From: Actinomyces ruminicola
Lineage (GTDB): Bacteria > Actinomycetota > Actinomycetes > Actinomycetales > Actinomycetaceae
Assembly: GCF_900103885.1 (NCBI RefSeq)
Contig: NZ_FNIM01000001.1
Location: forward strand, 354,138 to 418,137
Length of the DNA stretch: 64,000 bases
Direction: 5' to 3'
Shown here: positions 8,995 through 16,015 of the stretch, piece after piece
How positions within the stretch are numbered: the first letter of the stretch is position 1
Layout of the letters: each line of letters begins with the position of its first letter
Made by a program: the position numbers and the translations under genes
Notes under the pieces: generated by a model
Seen by the model: only the letters and a program-made list of their open reading frames with translations
What the model was told of the DNA's origin: nothing
Databases searched by the model: none

Positions 8995-9060
8995 CCGGAC
9001 GTGCGCCCTGACGGCGCCGGGCGACCGACAGCGCCGTAGAGGCACCACCACGCGAAAGGC

Positions 9061-10839
9061 ATGAAGATGACCCCAGCCACCACCTCGCCGGAATCCAGTT
9101 CCACCCCCGACAACGGCGCCGCCTCGAGCACTGCCCCTCGCCCCTCCCCCACCGGCTCCGGGCGCCCCCGACGGCTGGTCGTCGTCGGCGGCGTCGCCGG
9201 CGGGATGAGCTGCGCCGCCCGCGCGCGCCGCCTGAGCGAGGACGCCGAGATCATCGTCCTAGACCGCGGGCGGCATGTCTCCTTCGCGAACTGCGGCCTG
9301 CCCTACTACGTCGGGGGCGAGATCGAGAACCAGGACGACCTGCTGGTGCAGACCCCCGAGCGGCTGCGCGCCTGGCTCAACCTGGATGTGCGCACCGGAC
9401 ACGACGTCACCGGCATTGACCCCGAGGCGCAGGAGGTCATCGTCCGCACCGCCGCTGGCGAGCAGCGCCTCGGCTACGACGCCCTGGTGCTGGCCCCCGG
9501 CGCGAAGGCCGCGCGCCCGCCGGTCGAGGGTCTGGACTCGCCGCGCGTATCCACCCTGCGCACCGTCGAGGACGCCGCCCGGCTGCGCGAGCAGGCCGAC
9601 GCGGGAGTGGAATCGGCGCTCGTCCTGGGCGCGGGCTTCATCGGCATTGAGGCGGCCGAGGTCCTGGCTAAGCGCGGCATCGCCACAACCGTCGTCGAGT
9701 TCGCCGAGCACGTGCTGCCGCCGCTGGACCGCGAGCACGCCTACCCGATCACCCAGGAGCTGCGCGGGCTGGGCATCGACGTGCGCACGGGGACGGCCGC
9801 GAAGTCCATCACCCACGGCACCGACGCGGACGAGGTGCTCCTGTCAGACGGGACGAGCGTGCGTGCCGACATGATCGTCCTGGCCACGGGGGTGCGCCCG
9901 GACACCGACGCCTTCGCCGCCTCCGGCCTGGAGCTGGAGCGCGGGGCCATCGTCGTCGACGAGCACGGCCGCACGAACCTGCCGCACGTGTACGCCGTCG
10001 GTGACGCCACCGTGTCCACCGACCCCGTCACGGGGGCCCGCCGCCCCGTCCCCCTGGCGGGCCCGGCGAACCGCGCGGGGCGGCTGGTGGCCGACTTCAT
10101 CATGGATCCCGAGCACGCCCGGCCGATTCCCGCGCCCCTGGGCACCGCCGTCGTCCGTGTTGGCGAGATGACTGCGGCGATGACCGGCGCGAACCGCGAT
10201 TCGCTGGACGCGGCGGGCATCGAGTACACGACCATTCACCTGCACCCCAATCAGCACGCCGGCTACTTCCCCGGAGCCAGCCAGCTGCACCTGTCGGTCA
10301 GCTTCGCCCCGGACGGGCGGCTCCTGGGCGCCCAGTGCGTGGGCCGGGACGGCGTCGACAAGCGCATTGACGTGCTGGCCACGGCGATCCGCGCCGGCCT
10401 GGGCGTTGCCGACCTGATCGACCTGGACCTGGCCTATGCCCCGCCCTTCGGGCAGGCGAAGGACCCGGTGAACCTGGCGGGGATGCTGGGTGCGAACGTG
10501 CTTAACGGCACCGTGGACGTGTGGGACGTGCGCGACCTGGAGCAGGTCCGCCAGACGCACCTGCTGCTGGACGTGCGCACGAGGGCCGAGGTCGCTGGCG
10601 GCATGGTTCCGGGCGCGCTCAACATCCCGCACACCGAGCTGCGTGCCCGCATCGAGGAGGTGCGGCAGGCCGCTGCCGGACGCCCCGTCGGCGTGATCTG
10701 CCAGGTGGGGGTGCGCGCGAACATCGCCCACCGCATTCTGGTGGGCAACGGGCTGGCCTCCTCGGTCCAGACGGGCGGCATGATCACCCTGCGCGCCTGG
10801 CTGGGCGACGACGCCGACTCCTACCTGGTGAGGGCGTGA
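9061..10839 (+). CDS. CoA-disulfide reductase with C-terminal rhodanese domain (CoADR-RHD)
   Basis: This 592-aa flavoprotein has an FAD-binding segment, RRLVVVGGVAGGMSCAARA (about 38-56). The single catalytic cysteine Cys78 is in SFANCGLPYYVGG, and an NAD(P)H-binding GAGFIGIEAAE segment follows. The C-terminal rhodanese domain (about 485-592) carries the sulfur-accepting loop CQVGVR (Cys547). Fusions of this kind reduce CoA disulfide/persulfide and polysulfides and belong to sulfane-sulfur detoxification. The first 36 residues are Ser/Pro/Thr-rich and may be dispensable; ATG 9067 is another possible start. The stop overlaps the GTG of the CstR-like gene, and the operator at 8976-8991 supports persulfide-responsive control. 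Confidence 0.9.
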   Translation: MKMTPATTSPESSSTPDNGAASSTAPRPSPTGSGRPRRLVVVGGVAGGMSCAARARRLSEDAEIIVLDRGRHVSFANCGLPYYVGGEIENQDDLLVQTPERLRAWLNLDVRTGHDVTGIDPEAQEVIVRTAAGEQRLGYDALVLAPGAKAARPPVEGLDSPRVSTLRTVEDAARLREQADAGVESALVLGAGFIGIEAAEVLAKRGIATTVVEFAEHVLPPLDREHAYPITQELRGLGIDVRTGTAAKSITHGTDADEVLLSDGTSVRADMIVLATGVRPDTDAFAASGLELERGAIVVDEHGRTNLPHVYAVGDATVSTDPVTGARRPVPLAGPANRAGRLVADFIMDPEHARPIPAPLGTAVVRVGEMTAAMTGANRDSLDAAGIEYTTIHLHPNQHAGYFPGASQLHLSVSFAPDGRLLGAQCVGRDGVDKRIDVLATAIRAGLGVADLIDLDLAYAPPFGQAKDPVNLAGMLGANVLNGTVDVWDVRDLEQVRQTHLLLDVRTRAEVAGGMVPGALNIPHTELRARIEEVRQAAAGRPVGVICQVGVRANIAHRILVGNGLASSVQTGGMITLRAWLGDDADSYLVRA

Positions 10840-11210
10840 TCGCCGTGGCCAGGACTCAGGAGGGCGCGGCGACGACGGCGCAGGCCGCCCCGGGCCTCGA
10901 GTGCGACCCGGAGACGAAGCGGCGGATCGTCAACCGCCTCAAGCGGGCACGCGGCCAGCTGGACGCCGTCATCGACGCCGCCGAGCGCGGCGCGTCCTGC
11001 AAGGAGACGATCACGCAGCTGTCGGCCGTCACGCACGCGCTGAACCGGGCCGGATTCGTCATTATCGCCAGCGCGATGCGTAACTGCGTCGACGCCGAGC
11101 AGGCCTCACCGGAGGGCGACGACGGCGGGCCCGGAACCGCGGCGGACGGCACGGTCGCGCCGGTGACGACCGTGGACGAGCTGGAGAAGATCTTCCTGTC
11201 CCTGGTCTAG
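10836..11210 (+). CDS. cstR: CsoR/CstR-family repressor, probably persulfide-sensing
   Basis: This protein of about 124 aa has the all-helical CsoR/RcnR fold (ETKRRIVNRLKRARGQLDAV). Two cysteines, Cys55 (in SCKETITQL) and Cys84 (in AMRNC), are 29 residues apart, the spacing of the reactive pair in staphylococcal CstR (Cys31/Cys60). The copper-ligand histidine expected four residues before the second Cys in CsoR is alanine here. That argues for a sulfur sensor rather than a copper sensor. About 40 extra residues follow the core. GTG 10836 overlaps the previous stop (GTGA); GTG 10845 is possible. The target is probably the dyad at 8976-8991. Confidence 0.85.
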   Translation: MIAVARTQEGAATTAQAAPGLECDPETKRRIVNRLKRARGQLDAVIDAAERGASCKETITQLSAVTHALNRAGFVIIASAMRNCVDAEQASPEGDDGGPGTAADGTVAPVTTVDELEKIFLSLV

Positions 11211-11283
11211 GCGCCCCGGGCGCGCCGGGCATCGCCACTTTCTTTCAACCCGATCAACCGAAAACCAAAACAAGGAGAACATC

Positions 11284-11463
11284 ATGTGTCGCAAGGTGAC
11301 GTGCAAGAAGTGCGGCAAGCCCACCTGGGCCGGCTGCGGACAGCACATTGAGCAGGCGCTGGCGGGCGTGCCCAAGTCGCAGCGCTGCCAGGGCCACGAC
11401 GACGAGCCCGCCTCGTCCGCCACGCCGTCGGGCTTCCTGCGCGGGCTCTTCGGACGCAAGTAG
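11284..11463 (+). CDS. Small cysteine-rich (zinc-ribbon-like) protein, 59 aa
   Basis: This short ORF encodes a 59-aa protein starting MCRKVTCKKCGKPTWAGCG. Five cysteines and two histidines fall in the pattern C-x4-C-x2-C...C...H...C-x2-H, which suggests a small metal-binding fold. The start is well supported by AAGGAG 6-7 nt upstream. Similar short proteins with an MCR-VTC-CGK-TWAGCG pattern occur in many actinobacteria. No function is known to me. It lies 73 nt after the CstR-like gene and before a terminator-like hairpin, so it may be co-transcribed with the persulfide operon. Confidence 0.75.
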   Translation: MCRKVTCKKCGKPTWAGCGQHIEQALAGVPKSQRCQGHDDEPASSATPSGFLRGLFGRK

Positions 11464-11477
11464 CGCCGCAGGCTGCA

Positions 11478-11497
11478 CCGTGCGGAAGTCCGCACGG
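11478..11497 (+). terminator. Hairpin ending the CoADR/cstR/small-protein operon
   Basis: The arms CCGTGCGG (11478-11485) and CCGCACGG (11490-11497) pair around AAGT, 14 nt after the stop of the small protein, followed by CCGTTTCCC. Stem quality is good; the T-tract is poor, as is common in high-GC hosts. Confidence 0.55.
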
Positions 11498-11525
11498 CCG
11501 TTTCCCAGGCGTGACCTCGGGCGGC

Positions 11526-11553
11526 TTCGCACCTCGATCATCCGCCCTACAGT
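11526..11553 (+). promoter_or_regulatory. Leaderless promoter of the STAND NTPase gene
   Basis: The -10-like TACAGT (11548-11553) ends exactly 6 nt before ATG 11560, so transcription would start at the start codon. A weak -35, TTCGCA (11526-11531), is 16 nt upstream of the -10. No Shine-Dalgarno sequence is present. Confidence 0.5.
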
Positions 11554-11559
11554 CTTGTC

Positions 11560-13731
11560 ATGGCTGACCTCCCCTCCCTGCTGCCAGTCGCTATGAGTGT
11601 TACGCGTCTGCTGCTGTTAATCGCTGAACCCGTTTCGGGTCTGCCCTTTGCGGGTGCGGCAGCGGTGGTGGGCGAGGCCGCGACGTTGCGGGATCGTCTG
11701 CACGCGCTCAAGGGCCGGGATCAGGAGCAGAAAGCACTGAGCCGGCGGATCGAGGCCCGTCTGCGCTCGCAGCTAGAAGCCATGCAGCCTGCGATCCAGG
11801 CACGTGGTATCTCCTCGGCCGTACTCGCCAGTGCCGTCACCGCGGTTGAGGTTCTCCTTAAGGAGTTAGAGGCCGACCCGAGCGTCTTTGTGGCTGCGGT
11901 ACGAAACCCTGAGAGTTTCAAAGCTAGGCTGCGTCAGCGCGGCAGCGCGCACAGGGCAGATCTCGAAGAGAAGGCTGAGGAGTTCTTCGATCGCCTGGTT
12001 GAAGCCACCGCCGATGAGATCATCCTGTTGGCACCGTCCTCCCCCAAGTCCCCGCTCGGCGCCCTGCTACAGCTACTGGACGGTAAGGAGGAGTTGCTGG
12101 AGGGGCAGCACCAGCTCCTCGCCGACAGCCAGAAGACGCAGACGAAACTCGATGACATCCGCGCGGCCGTGCAGTCGGCTGCGATTTCCCTGCCCCGTGG
12201 ACCGCTTCGCTTCGGCGCGCGCCCGACCGTCGCCGACGGGTTTGTAAAACGATCCCAATTCACTCGGCTCCTAGACTCGGTGGTCACGCAGTCAGCTGAG
12301 CGCACGGTTCTGGTGGGTATGCGCGGATGCGGCAAGTCCCAGCTCGCAGCAGCTCTCGCGCGGCACTGCGAGAAGCAGGACTGGCAGCTTGTCGCCTGGA
12401 TTAATTCCCAGTCCCGTGAGTCGGTGCTGGCAGGACTGTCGGAGTTAGGTCTGTCTCTGGGAGTGCCAACCGGTGAGGATTTAACCCCTGAGGTTCTTGC
12501 ACGGCGCTGTCTCAACGCACTCGCCTCCGCTGAGCCCTCTGACCGCCTCATAATCCTGGACAATGTTGAGCGCCTTGACGATCTGCGCGATGCGGTGCCG
12601 CGGGGCCAAGGAATGCACGTGCTCGCTACCACCACCCTGCACTTCGGCTGGGACGGGCAGGGATGGGAACAGATCGACATTTCCGAGTTCACCAGGTCAG
12701 AATCGGTTGGGTATCTTATATCCAATACGGGACAGGATGATCAATCGGCGGCCGACGCGATTGCGGAGCATCTCGGAGATCTTCCGCTGGCGATCTCACA
12801 GGCGGCCGCCTCCATCAAATACGAAGGCTGGTCCTTGGGCGAGTACCTGCTTCGCCTGAGCCAGGCCAAGCTTGAGGACGCTGTGCCTAAGCTCGACGGA
12901 GACCTCTACCCCGAGGGAGTCGCCTTCGCGTTGTGGATGGCGATCGAAGGAGTGCTCGAGCGGATCTCCGCCGCCTCAGTGCCACGGGCCGAGATAGCCC
13001 GCGACCAGCTGGGAGCCCTAGCGCTGCTCTCCGCATCTGGAGTACCCACACGTTGGCTTTCGGCGGTCGCAGGAGATGCGGGCGAAGCACGCAAAGCGCT
13101 CGCCGAACTCCGCAACTCGTCGATCTGCCAGGTCTCTGATGACGGTGCCGCAATCACAATTCACCGCCTACAAGGGCAGGTGTTCAGGGAAACACGCAGT
13201 GAAGATCAAGAGAAGGAGATGCTTGCGGCAGCGGCAGTACTGACTGCAATCGACTTCGACACGATCCCACAGAACGATACACAGAAACGTCGTCGCGAAG
13301 TGCTGGACCGAGCCACACAACTGCGAGCCATCACCTACCAGAAATACTCACGCGAACTTTTTTGTATTTCAAGCGTTGGCGATTTGCTGTCCGATACGCT
13401 CCAGCAGGCGTCCGAGCTCGGAGCACCACAGGAAGCGCTGTCCCTGGAGGCAACAACAGGCGTCCAGGCGCGCATCCTGGGGCCCGACCATCCCGACACC
13501 CTGATCACCCGCCACAACCTCGCCTACACCTACCAGGCGGCGGGGCGCATCGCCGAGGCCATCGACCTGTACGAGCAGGTCCTGCAGGACAGCCTGCGCA
13601 TCCTAGGACCCGACCATCCCAACACCCTGACCACCCGCCACGTCCTCGCCAGCGCCTACGAGGCGGCAGGCCGACTGGAAGACATGGCGAGGCTCCTGGC
13701 TAAGGACGGTTCCTCCTCAACAGACCCATGA
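11560..13731 (+). CDS. STAND-class NTPase with helical N-terminus and TPR repeats (NB-ARC/NACHT-like), candidate defence protein
   Basis: This 723-aa protein has three parts. Residues about 1-215 are helical with no enzymatic motif I recognise. A P-loop NTPase follows, with Walker A GMRGCGKSQ (Lys259), Walker B LIILDN (Asp334) and a later GDLPLAISQAAA segment typical of NB-ARC/STAND proteins. At the C-terminus, from residue 638, are about two 42-residue TPR_10-like repeats (RILGPDHPDTL..., RILGPDHPNTL...). STAND proteins with repeat sensors often act in phage sensing or signalling. Four TTA leucine codons and lower GC than the neighbours hint at acquisition by transfer. The trigger and effector are unknown. 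Confidence 0.8.
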   Translation: MADLPSLLPVAMSVTRLLLLIAEPVSGLPFAGAAAVVGEAATLRDRLHALKGRDQEQKALSRRIEARLRSQLEAMQPAIQARGISSAVLASAVTAVEVLLKELEADPSVFVAAVRNPESFKARLRQRGSAHRADLEEKAEEFFDRLVEATADEIILLAPSSPKSPLGALLQLLDGKEELLEGQHQLLADSQKTQTKLDDIRAAVQSAAISLPRGPLRFGARPTVADGFVKRSQFTRLLDSVVTQSAERTVLVGMRGCGKSQLAAALARHCEKQDWQLVAWINSQSRESVLAGLSELGLSLGVPTGEDLTPEVLARRCLNALASAEPSDRLIILDNVERLDDLRDAVPRGQGMHVLATTTLHFGWDGQGWEQIDISEFTRSESVGYLISNTGQDDQSAADAIAEHLGDLPLAISQAAASIKYEGWSLGEYLLRLSQAKLEDAVPKLDGDLYPEGVAFALWMAIEGVLERISAASVPRAEIARDQLGALALLSASGVPTRWLSAVAGDAGEARKALAELRNSSICQVSDDGAAITIHRLQGQVFRETRSEDQEKEMLAAAAVLTAIDFDTIPQNDTQKRRREVLDRATQLRAITYQKYSRELFCISSVGDLLSDTLQQASELGAPQEALSLEATTGVQARILGPDHPDTLITRHNLAYTYQAAGRIAEAIDLYEQVLQDSLRILGPDHPNTLTTRHVLASAYEAAGRLEDMARLLAKDGSSSTDP
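13471..13710 (+). repeat. 126-bp in-frame TPR repeats in the STAND gene
   Basis: Two near-identical units begin at 13471 and 13597 with an exact 126-bp (42-codon) period; the second is incomplete. Shared blocks such as GACCCGCCAC-like codon runs remain conserved at DNA level, which suggests recent duplication or gene conversion and possible copy-number variation. Confidence 0.7.
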
Positions 13732-13758
13732 TCCCCACCCGCTTCCTGGGCGCTACCG

Positions 13759-13880
13759 GCTAAGCCCCTGGAATTCGTGTCGGAGGGCTGTGAGAGGCTG
13801 CGGGCATGCGGATCCTCCACACCTCCGACTGGCACCTCGGGCGCACCTTCCACGGCCGGGTGCTCGATGACGCCCAGACC
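13759..13880 (+). repeat. Left copy of a 122-bp direct repeat (sbcD upstream region and first codons)
   Basis: This segment matches 14568-14689 with two mismatches (near 13786 and at 13878) at an offset of 809 bp. It contains the sbcD 5' region and its first 25 codons. The right copy belongs to the intact sbcD. The pair brackets the HicA/HicB-like module. Confidence 0.92.
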
Positions 13881-13931
13881 CGCCCGTTTAGTCCACCTAG
13901 ACGGGATGCGATTACTGACGGTAAACTCTAA
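13806..13931 (+). pseudogene. Truncated duplicate of the sbcD 5' end
   Basis: An open frame starts with the same residues as SbcD (MRILHTSDWHLGRTFHG) through about codon 25. It then leaves the homology and stops after 41 codons at TAA 13929-13931. That stop overlaps the ATG of the HicA-like gene, so the remnant could couple translation into the toxin gene. It cannot be a working nuclease. Confidence 0.8.
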
Positions 13932-14122
13932 TGACGAAGCCCATGAAGTACCGGGACCTGGCGCGCATGCTTGTCCAGGCGGGTTTCACGGCGCGTCGCG
14001 GTAAAGGTGACCACGAAGTCTGGCGCTGCGGCTCAGTGACCGTCGTGATCACCCGCACACCGGAGGTCTCGCCGAAAGTGACCCGCGACGCACTGCGCGC
14101 AATTGAGAGGAGCAAGGCATGA
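13931..14122 (+). CDS. hicA: HicA-like mRNA interferase toxin
   Basis: This 63-aa protein has the small HicA double-stranded-RNA-binding-like fold: MKYRDLARMLVQAGF, then the catalytic-His segment RRGKGDHEVWRCG (His28), then VVITRTPEVSPKVTRDALRAI. HicA toxins cleave mRNA and are neutralised by HicB. It overlaps the downstream antitoxin gene by 4 nt (ATGA). Toxin-before-antitoxin order is usual for hicAB. The ATG overlaps the stop of the truncated sbcD fragment. Activity is inferred from family. Confidence 0.85.
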   Translation: MTKPMKYRDLARMLVQAGFTARRGKGDHEVWRCGSVTVVITRTPEVSPKVTRDALRAIERSKA

Positions 14123-14493
14123 ACCGGAGCCTTACGGTGACTGCGACCCGATGGTCGGGTGGCTGGGAGCTTGAGCTCGACGACGACCACCACACCCAGG
14201 TGACCCACCTTGACCGGGCACGCCAGCAGGTCGTCGATTACCTCGATACCGTCGACGAAACCACCGACCACTCCAGCTGGGAGATCGACATTGTCCCCGA
14301 AGTCGACTCCCTCGCCCAGGTTCGCGCCGCCAAAGAGACCGCCGCCCGCGCCAAGGCACTGCAGGAGGAGGCCGCCACCGCCTGGCGAGAGGCCGCCCTC
14401 GCCCTGCGTGCCGAAGGCCTGTCCGTCTCCGACACCGCCGCCATTATGGGCATTTCCCGCGGCCGGGTCTCCCAGCTCACTGCCACAGGCTGA
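14119..14493 (+). CDS. hicB: HicB-like antitoxin with C-terminal helix-turn-helix
   Basis: This 124-aa protein starts MNRSLTVTATRWSGGWELEL, a HicB-like partly degraded RNase-H fold that would bind the toxin. A charged helical linker follows. It ends in a DNA-binding segment, LRAEGLSVSDTAAIMGISRGRVSQL (about 97-121), which would give autoregulation. The ATG overlaps the hicA stop by 4 nt. The pair sits alone between the two 122-bp sbcD repeats with no integrase or transposase gene. Confidence 0.82.
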   Translation: MNRSLTVTATRWSGGWELELDDDHHTQVTHLDRARQQVVDYLDTVDETTDHSSWEIDIVPEVDSLAQVRAAKETAARAKALQEEAATAWREAALALRAEGLSVSDTAAIMGISRGRVSQLTATG

Positions 14494-14567
14494 CAGTGGG
14501 GGCCTGTTGGCCGACCACGACGTGCCCGCTTACTGACGGCAAGGCATGCGCCGCCTGGCCGCCGCCC

Positions 14568-14689
14568 GCTAAGCCCCTGGAATTCGTGTCGGAGGCCTGT
14601 GAGAGGCTGCGGGCATGCGGATCCTCCACACCTCCGACTGGCACCTCGGGCGCACCTTCCACGGCCGGGTGCTCGATGACGCCCAGGCC
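14568..14689 (+). repeat. Right copy of the 122-bp direct repeat (native sbcD 5' region)
   Basis: This is the partner of 13759-13880. It covers 47 bp upstream of the sbcD ATG (14615) and the first 25 codons. A second, short repeat, TTACTGACGG-YAA, lies inside the pair at 13913-13925 and 14530-14542 and brackets the toxin-antitoxin genes more tightly. Confidence 0.92.
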
Positions 14690-16015
14690 ACCTTCGCCGC
14701 GCACCTGATCGAGGTGGTCGAGGCCGAGCGCGTGGACGCCGTCGTCGTCTCCGGTGACGTCTACGACCGCGCCATCCCGCCCACCGCCGCCGTACGCCTG
14801 CTGGATGACACCCTGTGCCGCCTGGCCGACCGCACGCGTGTAGTGCTCACCCCCGGCAACCACGACTCCGCGCAGCGGCTCGGCTTCGCCGCCTCCCTGC
14901 TGCGCGAGGGCCTGGACCTGCGCGTGCGCGTGGCGGACGTGGACCGCCCAATCATCATCCCCGACGCCGACGGCGGCCCCGGCCTGTACGTCTACGCCCT
15001 GCCCTACCTGGACCCAGACGCCGCCCGCGAGACCCTGCCCCACCTGCTCGCCAAGCGCCTCGGGGAGGCGGCCGGAGCGGAAGCACTGCCCGACGGCAGC
15101 TCCCCCACCGGCTCCGTAGCAGCCGCTGAGCCTGCCGATGCAGCCGCGGACCCACCCGCAGACGGCCCCGCCCCGCTGCCGCGCAGCCATGAGGCCGTGG
15201 TCTCCGCGGCGCTGCGGCTGGTGTCCCGGGATCTTGCCTCCCGACGTGCCGCAGGCTCCGCCCGGGTGCCCGCACTGGCCATGGCCCATGCCTTCGTCGT
15301 CGGCGGGCAGGCCAGCCCCGACTCCGAGCGGGACATCCGCGTCGGCGGGGTCGACTCGGTCCCGGCCGGCGTGTTCGCCACGCTCGGCGGCTCGCCGCTG
15401 GCCGCCGCCTCCGGCGGCCTGGACTACGTGGCGCTCGGCCACCTGCACCGCCCACAGGAACTGCGTGCGCCAGCCGTCCAAGCCGAAGCCGCTGGCACGG
15501 CCGCGAGCGCATCCCCGCCAGGCATGCGCACCACCCACCCGCGCCTGGTCTACTCCGGCAGCCCGCTGCCCTTCTCCTTCCCCGAGGCCGATGCCGCCAA
15601 GTCCTCGGTCCTGCTGGAGCTGGACTCCTCCGGCGTGACCCGCATGGAGCGCATCCCCACGCCCACCCCCTACCGGCCCACCACGCTGCGCGGCACGCTG
15701 GAGGAGCTGCTCGCCCCCGCCAACTCCGCCCACTCCGCCGACTGGGTGCGCATCGAACTGAGCGGCCCCATGCCCCCTGGCGCCATGGCGCAGCTCAAGG
15801 AACGCTTCCCCAACCTGCTCGCCTTCTCCCACACCCGCCCCGAGCGGGCCGAGCGCGAGGCCATCACCGTCACCCGCGCCTCGGACCCGGTGGACGTGGC
15901 CGAGCGCTTCCTGACCGAAATGCTCGGGCACTCCCCCACCCCGGCCCAACGGGCCATCATGGCCGAGGCCTACGACACCGCCCGCGCCGAGACCCAGCTC
16001 AAGGAGGAGCGCTGA
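14615..16015 (+). CDS. sbcD: Exonuclease SbcCD subunit D
   Basis: This 466-aa Mre11-type phosphoesterase carries the metal-binding motifs HTSDWHLG (Asp8, His10), SGDVYDRAIPP, GNHDS, and a late GHLHRPQ. SbcD cuts hairpin and blocked DNA ends with SbcC. An Ala/Pro-rich insert lies around residues 155-190, variable in this family. GAGAGG 9 nt before the ATG can act as ribosome site; GAGGCT 6 nt upstream could instead be a leaderless -10. The stop overlaps the sbcC ATG. The first 25 codons are duplicated about 0.8 kb upstream. Confidence 0.95.
   Translation: MRILHTSDWHLGRTFHGRVLDDAQATFAAHLIEVVEAERVDAVVVSGDVYDRAIPPTAAVRLLDDTLCRLADRTRVVLTPGNHDSAQRLGFAASLLREGLDLRVRVADVDRPIIIPDADGGPGLYVYALPYLDPDAARETLPHLLAKRLGEAAGAEALPDGSSPTGSVAAAEPADAAADPPADGPAPLPRSHEAVVSAALRLVSRDLASRRAAGSARVPALAMAHAFVVGGQASPDSERDIRVGGVDSVPAGVFATLGGSPLAAASGGLDYVALGHLHRPQELRAPAVQAEAAGTAASASPPGMRTTHPRLVYSGSPLPFSFPEADAAKSSVLLELDSSGVTRMERIPTPTPYRPTTLRGTLEELLAPANSAHSADWVRIELSGPMPPGAMAQLKERFPNLLAFSHTRPERAEREAITVTRASDPVDVAERFLTEMLGHSPTPAQRAIMAEAYDTARAETQLKEER

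Larger units (their letters stand above)
8696..9060. other. Divergent intergenic region between the cas operon and the persulfide operon
   Basis: This 365-nt region holds no convincing gene. A 73-codon open frame on the minus strand (8709-8930) has no family features and starts without a ribosome site. The right part contains a promoter and a CsoR/CstR-type operator for the rightward gene. The left part must carry the cas promoter; no clear -35/-10 pair was found there by eye. Confidence 0.5.
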
